Origin: Bacteroidales bacterium
Lineage (GTDB): Bacteria; Bacteroidota; Bacteroidia; Bacteroidales; UBA932
Direction of reading: 5' to 3'
Assembly (NCBI GenBank): GCA_017447265.1
Contig: JAFSOA010000006.1
Span: 124,001 to 188,000, forward strand
Length of the DNA: 64,000 nucleotides
Shown piece by piece: positions 1 through 8,929 of the stretch. A program made the position numbers and the translations under genes. The notes below the pieces were generated by a model. That model worked only from the letters and a program-made list of their open reading frames with translations. It had not been told where the DNA came from and did no database searches. Each line of letters begins with the position of its first letter. The first letter of the stretch is position 1.

Positions 1-465
1 GGAAACAATCTTCTTGATGTCCGCCGGATTGAGCCGGCCGTAGACCTTCTCGCCGATCGTGGCCACCGGAGCCAGACCGCAGGCACCCACACAACGCAGG
101 CAGTCGAGCGAAAACTTGCCGTCGGGCGTGGTCTGACCCACGTCGATGCCCAGCACGCGCTTGAACTCTTCCAGCAGTTTGTCAGCACCCCGCACGTAGC
201 ATGCGGTTCCCAGGCAGACCGAAATCGGATACTTGCCCTTGGGCGTCATCGTGAAGAACGAATAGAACGTCACCACGCCGTAGACCTTCGAAGCCGGAAT
301 GCCGAGTTTCGAGGCCACGATGCGCTGCACCGGCTCGGGCAGATAGCCGAGTTTCGACTGGCATTCATGGAGGATGGCGATCAGTTCACCGGGATCGTTA
401 TTGAATTGTTCGCAGACCTCCTCCACCTGGCGGACGGCCTCGCAGGATAATTTCATCTCACTCAT
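1..465 (-). CDS. hydC: [FeFe]-hydrogenase [2Fe-2S] subunit HydC (NuoE-like), partial
   Basis: The first 155 codons are present and the C-terminus lies beyond the left edge. The protein is a NuoE-type thioredoxin-like [2Fe-2S] subunit: a helical N-terminal part (LGYLPEPVQ region) is followed by cluster ligands in CLGTAC and CLRCVGAC. In trimeric hydrogenases this subunit passes electrons between the NAD(H)-binding HydB and the catalytic HydA. The ATG lies one base after the hydA stop codon, so the genes are co-transcribed in the order hydB-hydA-hydC. Naming as HydC rather than NuoE rests on the two neighbours. Confidence 0.88.
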   Translation of the reverse strand, partial: MSEMKLSCEAVRQVEEVCEQFNNDPGELIAILHECQSKLGYLPEPVQRIVASKLGIPASKVYGVVTFYSFFTMTPKGKYPISVCLGTACYVRGADKLLEEFKRVLGIDVGQTTPDGKFSLDCLRCVGACGLAPVATIGEKVYGRLNPADIKKIVS

Positions 466-466
466 A

Positions 467-2230
467 CTACTGAATCTGTTTGTTGAAATAATGGGTATGC
501 AGCAGTTCTTCGGAACGTTCGCTCAGCGGTTCGCCGAGATAGTCCTCGTACAGCTTGATGATATCGGGATTCTTGTGGCTCATGCGGATTTCCTTGCCTT
601 CGTCCTCGCGGTAGATAGCAGACGCGCGCGCCTGCAGGATTTCGATGTTGCCATGGTGGTACGGCTGGCCGGCGCCGCCGATGCAGCCGCCCGGGCAGGC
701 CATCACTTCCACCACGTGGTAATCGAGCTCGCCCTTGCGCAACTTGTCCATCAAGATGCGCGCATTGCTCAGGGTGTGGGCCACGCAAACCTTGAGCGGG
801 AAGCCCGCCAGGTCGATCGTCGCCTCCTTGATACCCTCGAAGCCACGGACTTGCGTAAACTCGAGCTTGGGCAGGGCCTTGCCGGTATAGACTTCGTACA
901 CGGTGCGGAGTGCGGCTTCCATCACGCCGCCGGATGCGCCGAAAATGGCGCCGGCGCCGGACGACTCGCCCATCGGCGTGTCGAACTCGCTGTCGGGCAG
1001 CTCGGGAAAGCGGATGTTGGCGCGCTTGATGAGCCGGGCCAGTTCGCGGGTGGAAATGGAATAGTCCACGTCGGGCACGCCGTCGTGGGTAAATTCCGGC
1101 CGTTCGCACTCATATTTCTTCGCCAGGCAGGGCATGATCGAAACCACCACCACCTTCTTCGGATCGATGTTCCGTTTCTCGCACCACCAGGTCTTGGCGA
1201 TGGCGCCGAACATCTGGCCGGGCGATTTGGCGGAAGAAGGATACTCCAGTAGGTCGGGATAATTGTGCTCGAAGAAGTTGACCCAGGCCGGGCAGCATGA
1301 GGTCATGATCGGGAGCTTGACATTCTTGTCACCGGCCAGGTGGGCCTTCAGGCGCTTCAGGATCTCGGCGCCCTCTTCCATGATGGTCAGGTCGGCGGCG
1401 AAATCGGTGTCGAAAACCTTGGTGAAGCCCAGATACTTGAGCGCCGTCACCAGCTTGCCGGTGACGATGGAGCCCGGTTTCATGCCGAACTCTTCACCGA
1501 GGGCCACGCGGACGGCGGGCGCCGGCTGCGCGATGACGATCTTGTTGGGATCGACCAGGTCGTCAAGCAGGCGGTCGGTGTTGTCACGCTCGGTCAAGGC
1601 ACCCGTCGGGCAGACGGCGACGCACTGGCCGCAATAAGTGCAGTCCGTATCCTTGAACATGCGGTCGAAGGTCGGAGCGATGGTGGTGTCGAAACCACGG
1701 CGCACGGCGCCGAGGACGCCCACGGACTGGACCTTGTTGCACACGCTCTCGCAACGGCGGCAGAGGATGCACTTGTCCATGTTGCGCGTGATGGCAGCCG
1801 TGATTTCCTTCTTGCGGGCAGACTGTTCTCCACCCTGGAACGGCATCTGGCGGATGTTGAAGCGCATTACCAGGCGCTGGAGCTCGCAGTCGCTGCATTT
1901 CGGGCAGGTGAGGCAGTCGTTCGGGTGGTCGGAAAGCATGAGTTCCGCAATCGTCTTGCGGGCGCGGATCACGCGGGCCGAGTTGGTATAGACCACCATG
2001 CCTTCGGTACACACCGTGGCGCAGGAAGGCGCCAGATTGCGGCGTCCTTCCACTTCCACGACGCAGATGCGGCAGGAAGCCGGATTGTTCTTGACGCAGG
2101 TACCCTTGAGGTCGATGTGGCACAGCGTGGGGATGGCGATGCCGATGGAAGCCGCTGCGTCGAGGATGGTCGTTCCGGGCGCTACGCGCACGGGACGTTT
2201 ATCGATACTGAGATTGATTTTCTTTTCCAT
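467..2230 (-). CDS. hydA: [FeFe]-hydrogenase catalytic subunit HydA
   Basis: 587-residue multi-cluster [FeFe]-hydrogenase that reversibly makes H2. In order: N-terminal plant-type [2Fe-2S] domain (Cys ligands about 37-74), the H-x3-C-x2-C-x5-C cluster site near residue 102, two [4Fe-4S] ferredoxin motifs (CILCRRCESVC near 154, CTYCGQCVAVC near 197), then the H-cluster domain with all three signatures: TSCCPAW at 310, MPCLAKKYE at 366 and EVMACPGGCIGGAGQP at 508. Length and domain order match the group A3 NAD/ferredoxin-linked trimeric enzymes. It sits between hydB and hydC. Electron bifurcation is inferred from this gene set. The H-cluster maturases HydEFG are not in the window. Confidence 0.96.
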   Translation of the reverse strand: MEKKINLSIDKRPVRVAPGTTILDAAASIGIAIPTLCHIDLKGTCVKNNPASCRICVVEVEGRRNLAPSCATVCTEGMVVYTNSARVIRARKTIAELMLSDHPNDCLTCPKCSDCELQRLVMRFNIRQMPFQGGEQSARKKEITAAITRNMDKCILCRRCESVCNKVQSVGVLGAVRRGFDTTIAPTFDRMFKDTDCTYCGQCVAVCPTGALTERDNTDRLLDDLVDPNKIVIAQPAPAVRVALGEEFGMKPGSIVTGKLVTALKYLGFTKVFDTDFAADLTIMEEGAEILKRLKAHLAGDKNVKLPIMTSCCPAWVNFFEHNYPDLLEYPSSAKSPGQMFGAIAKTWWCEKRNIDPKKVVVVSIMPCLAKKYECERPEFTHDGVPDVDYSISTRELARLIKRANIRFPELPDSEFDTPMGESSGAGAIFGASGGVMEAALRTVYEVYTGKALPKLEFTQVRGFEGIKEATIDLAGFPLKVCVAHTLSNARILMDKLRKGELDYHVVEVMACPGGCIGGAGQPYHHGNIEILQARASAIYREDEGKEIRMSHKNPDIIKLYEDYLGEPLSERSEELLHTHYFNKQIQ

Positions 2231-2236
2231 ACGCGA

Positions 2237-4141
2237 CTAGATAACGGAAATCGCACCGAAATGGCAGCGCGAGGTGCACATGCCGCAACGGATGCAGACA
2301 TACGGGTTGATAACATGCGGTTTGCGGCTCTCGCCCATGATGGCCTGCGCGGGGCAGGACTTGAGGCAGGCCGAGCAGCCCTTGCAGCGCTGCGGGTCGA
2401 TGGTGTAGGTCAGCAGGGCCTTGCATTTCTTGGCACGGCACTTGTGGGCGCGTACGTGCTCCACGTACTCGTCGCGGAAATTGGCCAGCGTCGAGAGCAC
2501 CGGGTTCGGTGAGGTCTGTCCCAGACCGCAAAGGGCTGAGTCCTTGATGACGGAGGCCAGGTTCTGGAGCTGGTCGAGGTCGGCCATCTCGCCCTTGCCT
2601 TCCGTGATGCGGGTCAGGATCTCGAGCATGCGTTTGTTGCCGATGCGGCAGGGCGTGCATTTGCCGCACGACTCACCCACCGTGAATTCCAGGTAGAACT
2701 TGGCGACGGACACCATGCAGTCGTCTTCGTCCATGACAATCATGCCGCCGGAGCCCATCATCGAGCCGGCAGCCGTCAGGCTCTCGTAATCAATAGGGAT
2801 ATCGAGGTGTTTCTCGGTCAGGCAGCCGCCGGACGGACCGCCGGTCTGCACTGCCTTGAATTTCTTGCCGTTCTTCACACCACCGCCGATGTCGTAGATG
2901 ATCTCGCGCAGGGTTGTGCCCATCGGCACTTCGATCAGGCCAACGTTGTTGATCTTGCCGGCCAGGGCAAAAACCTTGGTACCTTTCGACTTCTCGGTGC
3001 CGATCGACGAGAACCATTCGGGACCGCGCGTCAGGATGACCGGAATGTTGGCCAGGGTCTCCACGTTGTTGACGTTGGTCGGCTTGCCCATGTAGCCCGC
3101 CTCCGCCGGGAACGGCGGTTTGAGGGTCGGCTCGCCGCGCTTGCCTTCCATCGAGTGGATGAGGGCGGTTTCCTCGCCGCAGACGAAGGCGCCGGCACCG
3201 TAACGGATCTCGATGTCGAAATCGAAACCCGATCCGAGGATGTCCTTGCCCAGCAGGCCGTATTCGCGGGCCTGGGCGATGGCGATCTTCAGGCGCTCGA
3301 CGGCCAGCGGATATTCGGCGCGGATGTAGATCAATCCGTGATGCGCCTCGATGCAGTAGCCGCAGATGGTCATGGCCTCGACGATGGAGTTGGGGTCGCC
3401 TTCCATGATGGATCGGTCCATGAAAGCACCCGGGTCACCCTCGTCGGCGTTGCAGACGACGTATTTCTCGTCCGACTTGAACTTGCGGGCGATCTCCCAC
3501 TTGGTACCGGTCGGGAAACCGGCGCCGCCACGGCCGCGCAGGCCGGAGGCTTTGATGTCGTCGAGCACTTCCTGGCTCGAGCGCTTCAGGCTCTGGGCCA
3601 GAGCCCGGTAACCGTACCGGCCGATGTATTCGGTGATGTCTTCCGGATTGATCACGCCGCAGTTGCGAAGCGCGACGCGCATCTGCTTGCGGTAGAAATT
3701 CATGTGTTTGGAATCGCTCACATGCCTTCCGTTCCCGGGATCAAGGTAGAGCAGGCGCTCGACGCGCTGGCCACCGATGATGTGGGAGCTGACGATCTCC
3801 TCCACGTCCGTGGGACGGACGGAGGTATAGAAGGTATTGTCGGGCATGACCTTGACGATCGGGCCCTTTTCGCAGAAACCGAAACATCCGGTCACGATCA
3901 CGTCCACCTTGTCGGCGATACCGTGTTCCTGGATCGACGCATGGAAGTTTTCCACGATCTTCGCACTTTCGGAAGCCTTGCAGCCTGTACCGCCGCAACA
4001 GAGGATCTGGATGTGGGGTGTTCCCGTGTCCAGGCCGCAGGGAGCGATGGTACCGGAGCGCTTGCTGGCCTCCCGGACGGACAGCGCTTTGGACGCTTTC
4101 CGTCGGATGCTTTCGAGAGCATCGGCAGAGTTGATTTTCAT
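2237..4141 (-). CDS. hydB: [FeFe]-hydrogenase NAD(H)/FMN-binding subunit HydB (NuoF-like)
   Basis: 634 residues. An N-terminal thioredoxin-like [2Fe-2S] domain has cysteines near 49, 54, 86 and 90. The NuoF core carries the glycine-rich nucleotide loop (GLRGRGGAGFPTG), the YGAGAFVCGEETAL segment and the SCGKCTPCRIG [4Fe-4S] site. The C-terminus adds two ferredoxin clusters (CKGCSACLKSC, CIRCGMCTSRC). This fused arrangement is typical of HydB of bifurcating hydrogenases, where FMN and NAD(H) bind. The hydA ATG follows six bases after the stop codon. No promoter or terminator is evident in the 35 bases between clpX and this gene. Confidence 0.95.
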   Translation of the reverse strand: MKINSADALESIRRKASKALSVREASKRSGTIAPCGLDTGTPHIQILCCGGTGCKASESAKIVENFHASIQEHGIADKVDVIVTGCFGFCEKGPIVKVMPDNTFYTSVRPTDVEEIVSSHIIGGQRVERLLYLDPGNGRHVSDSKHMNFYRKQMRVALRNCGVINPEDITEYIGRYGYRALAQSLKRSSQEVLDDIKASGLRGRGGAGFPTGTKWEIARKFKSDEKYVVCNADEGDPGAFMDRSIMEGDPNSIVEAMTICGYCIEAHHGLIYIRAEYPLAVERLKIAIAQAREYGLLGKDILGSGFDFDIEIRYGAGAFVCGEETALIHSMEGKRGEPTLKPPFPAEAGYMGKPTNVNNVETLANIPVILTRGPEWFSSIGTEKSKGTKVFALAGKINNVGLIEVPMGTTLREIIYDIGGGVKNGKKFKAVQTGGPSGGCLTEKHLDIPIDYESLTAAGSMMGSGGMIVMDEDDCMVSVAKFYLEFTVGESCGKCTPCRIGNKRMLEILTRITEGKGEMADLDQLQNLASVIKDSALCGLGQTSPNPVLSTLANFRDEYVEHVRAHKCRAKKCKALLTYTIDPQRCKGCSACLKSCPAQAIMGESRKPHVINPYVCIRCGMCTSRCHFGAISVI

Positions 4142-4176
4142 TATGGTTAAAGTAGGTTTCGTAATGGATTCGCTTG

Positions 4177-5433
4177 TCAGGATTCCAGGCCGATCATACG
4201 GCCCGCAAACTTCTCAATCTTCTCCTTCGCGTAATCGAGCGTAATCGTCAGCTGCTTCCGGCGGCTCGTAGGCGCATCGAACATCGCGTCTGTCATGATG
4301 GCCTCGCAAATCGAGCGCAGGCCACGGGCGCCCAGCTTGTACTGGATCGAGGTGTCCACGATGAATTCCAGCACCTCCGGCTTGATCCGCAACTTGATGC
4401 CGTCGAGTGCGAAAAGCTCCTGGTACTGCTTTACCAGCGCGTTCTTCGGCCGCGTCAGGATGGCCAGCAGCGTCGGACGGTCCAGCGGATCGAGGTGGCA
4501 GAGCACCGGCAGACGGCCGATGATCTCGGGAATCAGTCCATAGGAGCGCAGATCCTGCGGCGCCACGTACTGGATGAGGTTGTCGGTGTCGATCATCTCA
4601 TGCTTCTTGCGTGCGCCGTAGCCGATCACCTGGGTGTTGAGCCGCTGGGCGATGTAACGGTCGATGCCCTCGAAAGCGCCGCCGCAGATGAAGAGGATGT
4701 TCTCGGTATTGACCGAAATCATCCGCTGTTCCGGGTGCTTGCGGCCGCCCTGGGGCGGAACGTTCACGATGCTGCCTTCCAGGATCTTCAGGAGGGCCTG
4801 CTGCACGCCCTCGCCCGACACGTCGCGTGTGATGGAAGGGTTGTCGCTCTTGCGGGCGATCTTATCGATCTCGTCAATGAAGACGATGCCTTTCTCAGCC
4901 TTCGACACGTCGTAGTCCGCATCCTGCAGCAGGCGCGTGAGGATACTTTCCACGTCCTCGCCCACATAGCCCGCCTCGGTCAGCACCGTGGCGTCGACAA
5001 TGGCGAAAGGCACGTTGAGCATCTTGGCGATGGTCCGGGCCAGCAGGGTCTTGCCGGTGCCGGTGGGGCCCACCATCAGGATGTTGGATTTCTCGACCAG
5101 ATCATCCTTCAGATTGATGCGCTTGTAGTGATTGTAGACCGCCACGGCCAGGAAGCGCTTGGCTTCATCCTGCCCGATGACGTATTCGTCGAGGAAGGCC
5201 TTGATCTCGGCCGGCTTGTACAGCTTGCTCTCCCCCACGATCTTGCCGTTCGTCCGGATGTGCTCCTCGCCACCCTGGTTCAGGGCTTCCTTGGCGTATT
5301 CATAGGCCATGCGGGCGCAGTCGGAACAGATGGACACGTTTCCGGCGGAGATCATCAGCTCCACCTCGTCCGGTCCGCGTCCACAGAATGCGCAATGGTC
5401 AGAACCCTCGTGGTTATCTTTCTTCTTTGCCAT
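4177..5433 (-). CDS. clpX: ATP-dependent Clp protease ATP-binding subunit ClpX
   Basis: AAA+ unfoldase that feeds substrates to ClpP. The N-terminal zinc-binding domain has CAFC and CSDC pairs (residues 14-39), Walker A is GPTGTGKT at 121-128 and Walker B is VFIDEIDK at 183-190; sensor and C-terminal domains follow. Translation is placed at the ATG giving MAKKKDN, 418 residues, because family members start just before the zinc finger; an in-frame ATG five codons upstream is possible. This start overlaps the end of clpP by 20 bases, so the two are translationally close. Order tig-clpP-clpX is the common bacterial arrangement. Confidence 0.97.
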   Translation of the reverse strand: MAKKKDNHEGSDHCAFCGRGPDEVELMISAGNVSICSDCARMAYEYAKEALNQGGEEHIRTNGKIVGESKLYKPAEIKAFLDEYVIGQDEAKRFLAVAVYNHYKRINLKDDLVEKSNILMVGPTGTGKTLLARTIAKMLNVPFAIVDATVLTEAGYVGEDVESILTRLLQDADYDVSKAEKGIVFIDEIDKIARKSDNPSITRDVSGEGVQQALLKILEGSIVNVPPQGGRKHPEQRMISVNTENILFICGGAFEGIDRYIAQRLNTQVIGYGARKKHEMIDTDNLIQYVAPQDLRSYGLIPEIIGRLPVLCHLDPLDRPTLLAILTRPKNALVKQYQELFALDGIKLRIKPEVLEFIVDTSIQYKLGARGLRSICEAIMTDAMFDAPTSRRKQLTITLDYAKEKIEKFAGRMIGLES

Positions 5434-6097
5434 GCCTGCTCTTTTCAACGATGCGGTCCACCATGCCGTACTGCATGGCCTCTTCAGCCGTCATCCAGAA
5501 ATCGCGGTCGGCGTCCTTGACGATCTGGTCCATGGACTTGCCGGTGTGGTCGCAAAGGATCTGGTAGAGTTCCTGCTTCAGCTTGAGGATCTCACGGACG
5601 GTAATTTCCATCTCGGAAGCCTGTCCCTCGGCGCCGCCCATCGGCTGATGGATCATCACGCGCGAGTGCGGCAACGCGGAACGCTTGCCCTGGGCGCCGG
5701 CAGCCAGCAGGATCGAAGCCATGGAGGCGGCGATGCCGGTGCAGATGGTGGCCACATCGGGCTGGATGGTCTGCATCGTGTCGTAGATGCCCAGTCCGGA
5801 ATAGACCACACCGCCCGGGGAGTTGATGTAAAGCATAATGTCGGCCTTCGGGTCGTTGCTCTCCAGGAAGAGGAGCTGGGCCTGGATGATGTTGGCCACA
5901 TCGTCGTTGATGGGGCAGCCCAGGAAGATGATGCGGTCCATCATCAAACGGCTGAACACATCCATTTGGGCGACGTTGAGCTGGCGTTCCTCGATGATCA
6001 TCGGGTTCATATAGCTGGCGTACAGCGAGTTGAACCGATGCAGGCTGAGCGAGCTGATGCCGCGGCCGCGAATAGCATATTTTTCAAATTCTGTCAT
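5414..6097 (-). CDS. clpP: ATP-dependent Clp protease proteolytic subunit ClpP
   Basis: 227-residue serine peptidase that forms the tetradecameric degradation chamber with ClpX. The catalytic triad is visible: Ser125 in [11 protein letters not shown], His150 in VMIHQPMGG and Asp near 199 in DRDFWM. The SPGG segment that lines the active site is present near 93. Length is normal. It lies eight bases after the tig stop codon and overlaps clpX, so the three genes form one transcription unit. Confidence 0.97.
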   Translation of the reverse strand: MTEFEKYAIRGRGISSLSLHRFNSLYASYMNPMIIEERQLNVAQMDVFSRLMMDRIIFLGCPINDDVANIIQAQLLFLESNDPKADIMLYINSPGGVVYSGLGIYDTMQTIQPDVATICTGIAASMASILLAAGAQGKRSALPHSRVMIHQPMGGAEGQASEMEITVREILKLKQELYQILCDHTGKSMDQIVKDADRDFWMTAEEAMQYGMVDRIVEKSRHGKEER

Positions 6098-6105
6098 GGG
6101 TTTCT

Positions 6106-7425
6106 TTATTTGGTGAGTTCGCGCATCTTGTCGAGCGAGATCTTCTTCTTTTCAATCGTGGCGGTCTTGCGCACCCAGCTGAGGACGATGTCGTCCTGCA
6201 CTTTCTCGATGATGCGGTCTGCCTGCTGGCGGTCGCCGAGCAACTGCTCCGCATACTTGGTCAGATGCTCTTCCGGCACGTTCTGCATGCCGTACATGGC
6301 AAACTGGTAGGCAGCCATGCTCTTGGCCTGGTTCATCACGTCATCCTTCGAGAGCTTCAGGTCCTGATCCTTCATGATCTTGCCGCGGACCATGTTCCAG
6401 CGGAAATCCTTGGCAAAGAGATCGTATTCGGCCTCGATCTGCTCCATCGTGAACTTGTCGTCGTTGGCAAACTTGATCCAGCGTTTCATGAAGGCGTCGG
6501 GCAACTGGATGGCCGCCTTGTCGAGGAGGTATTCCTTCGCGTCGATCATGAAGCGATAGTCGCTCTCCTGGGCATATTCGGCCTGGAGGCGCTCCTTCAC
6601 CTTGGCGTCGAACGCGGCTTCGTCCTTGCAGCTGCCTTCACCGAAGACCTGGTCGAAGGTGGCCTGGGTCAGCGGAGCGTCGACAAAGGTCTTGACGTCG
6701 TTCACGGTCATCGTCCATTTCACGGGAAGGGTGTCGAGTTCTTCCTTCTTCACATGGAACATGGCGGCACGGTCAGCCTCGTTGGGGAAGCTCTTCACGA
6801 TGTCCACCTGCTTGCTGTCACCTTTCTTCAGGCCCACGAATTTCTTCTTCACATCGTCGGCCATGCTGCGGAGGGCCACATAAGCTCCTTCCACCTTCTG
6901 CTCGCCGCTCACGAAATCGGCGATCACGAAGTCGTCCGCACCGGCCTTTTCGCCGCTTTCCAGCTGGCCGAACTGCTTCAGCAGGCCTTTCTTGTAGTCG
7001 GCAAGGGCTTCCTTGGTGACGGTCACGGTATAATACGGGATCTTGTCCTCGGCCGTGACGGTGACATTGACTTCGGGGGCGACAGCCAGGTCGAAGTCGA
7101 AGGTAAAACGGTCGGGGTTGTCCCAGTCATTCTCGACGGGCTTCTCGCCGGGCAGTGGTTCGCCGAGGATGTTGAGCTTGTTCTTTTCGATGTATTTGTT
7201 CAATTCGTCGGTGACGAGCTTGTTGATCACTTCAGCCAGGGCCTGGCCGCCGTGGACCTTTTCAATCAGCGACATCGGCGCCATGCCGCGGCGGAATCCG
7301 CGGATATCGGCGTTGCGACGGTACTCGTTGAGTTTCTTCTTTTTGAGTTCGGCCCAGTCTTCTTTCTCAAGGGCGATGCTGACGGTCATATTGAGCGCGT
7401 CATGCTGTTTCTTCGTTACTTTCAT
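6106..7425 (-). CDS. tig: Trigger factor, ribosome-associated chaperone
   Basis: 439 residues from the ATG giving MKVTKKQHD. The open frame extends 86 codons upstream, but that part is poor in family features and crosses the promoter, so the inner start is chosen. The N-terminal ribosome-binding domain holds the loop with GFRRGMAPMSLIEK (the family GFRKGK-type signature, here diverged), followed by the peptidyl-prolyl isomerase-like and C-terminal helical regions. It binds nascent chains at the ribosome exit tunnel. It is the first gene of tig-clpP-clpX and has a TATATTTG element 48 bases upstream. The isomerase domain is divergent, as in other Bacteroidota. Confidence 0.9.
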   Translation of the reverse strand: MKVTKKQHDALNMTVSIALEKEDWAELKKKKLNEYRRNADIRGFRRGMAPMSLIEKVHGGQALAEVINKLVTDELNKYIEKNKLNILGEPLPGEKPVENDWDNPDRFTFDFDLAVAPEVNVTVTAEDKIPYYTVTVTKEALADYKKGLLKQFGQLESGEKAGADDFVIADFVSGEQKVEGAYVALRSMADDVKKKFVGLKKGDSKQVDIVKSFPNEADRAAMFHVKKEELDTLPVKWTMTVNDVKTFVDAPLTQATFDQVFGEGSCKDEAAFDAKVKERLQAEYAQESDYRFMIDAKEYLLDKAAIQLPDAFMKRWIKFANDDKFTMEQIEAEYDLFAKDFRWNMVRGKIMKDQDLKLSKDDVMNQAKSMAAYQFAMYGMQNVPEEHLTKYAEQLLGDRQQADRIIEKVQDDIVLSWVRKTATIEKKKISLDKMRELTK

Positions 7426-7472
7426 ATAGTTTGTAAAATATTTTCCGGATGATGGTTTTCCATAAAGGGTCG

Positions 7473-7501
7473 CAAATATACAAAAAAAATACCTATATTT
7501 G
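7473..7501. promoter_or_regulatory. Divergent promoter region between tig and the M20 peptidase gene
   Basis: Two Bacteroidota -7 elements of form TATATTTG face away from each other: 7480-7473 on the minus strand for tig and 7494-7501 on the plus strand for the peptidase. No clear TTTG -33 element is seen for either. Confidence 0.7.
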
Positions 7502-7525
7502 TAGGAAATCGTTAACAAAATCTCT

Positions 7526-8872
7526 ATGAAACAATACATTGAAAAAAATCGCGAGCGTTTTCTGGACGAATTGTTCTCCCTGCTCCGCATTCCTTCCATC
7601 AGTTCCGAAGAGGCACACAAGCCGGACATGCGCCGTTGCGCGAAACGGCTGACCGAGCTGCTGCTGGAAGCCGGCGCCGACAAGGCCGCAGTCTACGAGA
7701 CGACCGGCCATCCGGTGGTCTACGGTGAAAAGCTGCTCGACCCGAAGCTGCCGACCGTGCTGGTCTACGGGCACTACGACGTGATGCCGGTCGATCCGCT
7801 GAACCTCTGGGTCTCCCCGCCTTTCGAACCGGAGATCCGCGACGGAGCCATCTACGCCCGCGGTGCGAACGACGACAAGGGACAGACATTCATGCACATC
7901 AAGGCCTTCGAATACCTGGTGCGCGAGAAGAAACTGCGCCACAACATCAAGTTCATCTTCGAAGGCGAGGAAGAGATGGGCTCCGCAGCGCTCTCGAAAT
8001 GGATCAAGACGCACAAGAAGCTGCTGGCCTGCGACATCATCCTGGTTTCCGACACGACGATGCTCAATGAAAAAATACCCTCCATCAACTGCGGCATGCG
8101 CGGCATCACCTACATGGAGGTCACGGTCACGGGTCCGAAGAAGGACCTGCACTCGGGCCATTACGGCGGTGCCGTCTACAACCCGATCAACACGCTCTGC
8201 AAGATGATCGACTCGCTGATTGACGAGAACGGGCACATCACGGTCAAGGGCTTCTACAACGACGTGATCGAACTCAGCCGCAAGGACCGGCGCATGCTGG
8301 GCCGGGCGCCCTACGACGCCAAGGAATTCATGGACAGCCTGGGGGTCAAGGCGTTGACGGGCGAAAAAGGCTATACGACCCTGGAGCGCATCGGCATTCG
8401 CCCGTGCCTCGATGTCAATGGCATCTGGGGCGGATACACCGGCGAAGGTTCCAAGACGGTGATCCCGAGCCAGGCCCACGCCAAGATCTCGATGCGCCTG
8501 GTGCCGAACCAGGATTCGAAGACCATCGCCAGGCTTTTCGCGAAACATTTCAAGGCCATCGCGCCGAAGGGCGTGACGGTCGAGGTCGAGGAGCGCCACG
8601 GCGGCGACGGCTTCCTGATCCCGATCTCCTCGAAGGCCTACAAGGCGGCTTCGAAAGCCATGGGCGAAGTCTACGGCATCGACCCGGTGCCGAGCCGCGG
8701 CGGCGGAAGCATCGCCATTCTGGCAGAGATGCAGCGCGCCCTCAAGGCCGACCCGCTCCTGATGGGTTTCGGCCTCGAGCGTGACTTCATCCATTCCCCG
8801 AACGAGAGCTATCTGCTCGACCAGCTCTTCAAAGGAATGGAGTCGATTGCACTGTTCTACAAATACTTTTGA
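7526..8872 (+). CDS. M20 family metallopeptidase (dipeptidase-like)
   Basis: 448-residue di-zinc aminoacylase/peptidase of the M20/M25/M40 group, cytoplasmic (no signal peptide). Metal and catalytic sites are visible: His83 in YGHYDV with Asp85, bridging Asp near 116 in NDDKGQ, the Glu cluster EGEEE near 146-150, SDTTM near 176, and a final His in FIHSPNE near the C-terminus. The insert between the metal-binding parts is the usual dimerisation lid. It probably cleaves dipeptides or N-acyl amino acids; the substrate cannot be read from the sequence. It is monocistronic, between a divergent promoter and a hairpin terminator. Confidence 0.9.
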   Translation: MKQYIEKNRERFLDELFSLLRIPSISSEEAHKPDMRRCAKRLTELLLEAGADKAAVYETTGHPVVYGEKLLDPKLPTVLVYGHYDVMPVDPLNLWVSPPFEPEIRDGAIYARGANDDKGQTFMHIKAFEYLVREKKLRHNIKFIFEGEEEMGSAALSKWIKTHKKLLACDIILVSDTTMLNEKIPSINCGMRGITYMEVTVTGPKKDLHSGHYGGAVYNPINTLCKMIDSLIDENGHITVKGFYNDVIELSRKDRRMLGRAPYDAKEFMDSLGVKALTGEKGYTTLERIGIRPCLDVNGIWGGYTGEGSKTVIPSQAHAKISMRLVPNQDSKTIARLFAKHFKAIAPKGVTVEVEERHGGDGFLIPISSKAYKAASKAMGEVYGIDPVPSRGGGSIAILAEMQRALKADPLLMGFGLERDFIHSPNESYLLDQLFKGMESIALFYKYF

Positions 8873-8891
8873 TAAAATCTACAATTTATAG

Positions 8892-8929
8892 AAAATAAGC
8901 CAATTACTTTTTTGTAATTGGCTTATTTT
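8892..8929. terminator. Bidirectional hairpin terminator
   Basis: Perfect 16-bp stem (8892-8907 with 8914-8929) with a six-T loop and A/T-rich ends on both sides, so it can end transcription from the M20 gene (plus) and the transposase gene (minus), which converge here. Confidence 0.8.

Noticed and set aside
374..4150. Long plus-strand open frames opposite hydA and hydB
   Set aside because: They are antisense shadows; the minus-strand frames carry all Fe-S and flavin motifs.
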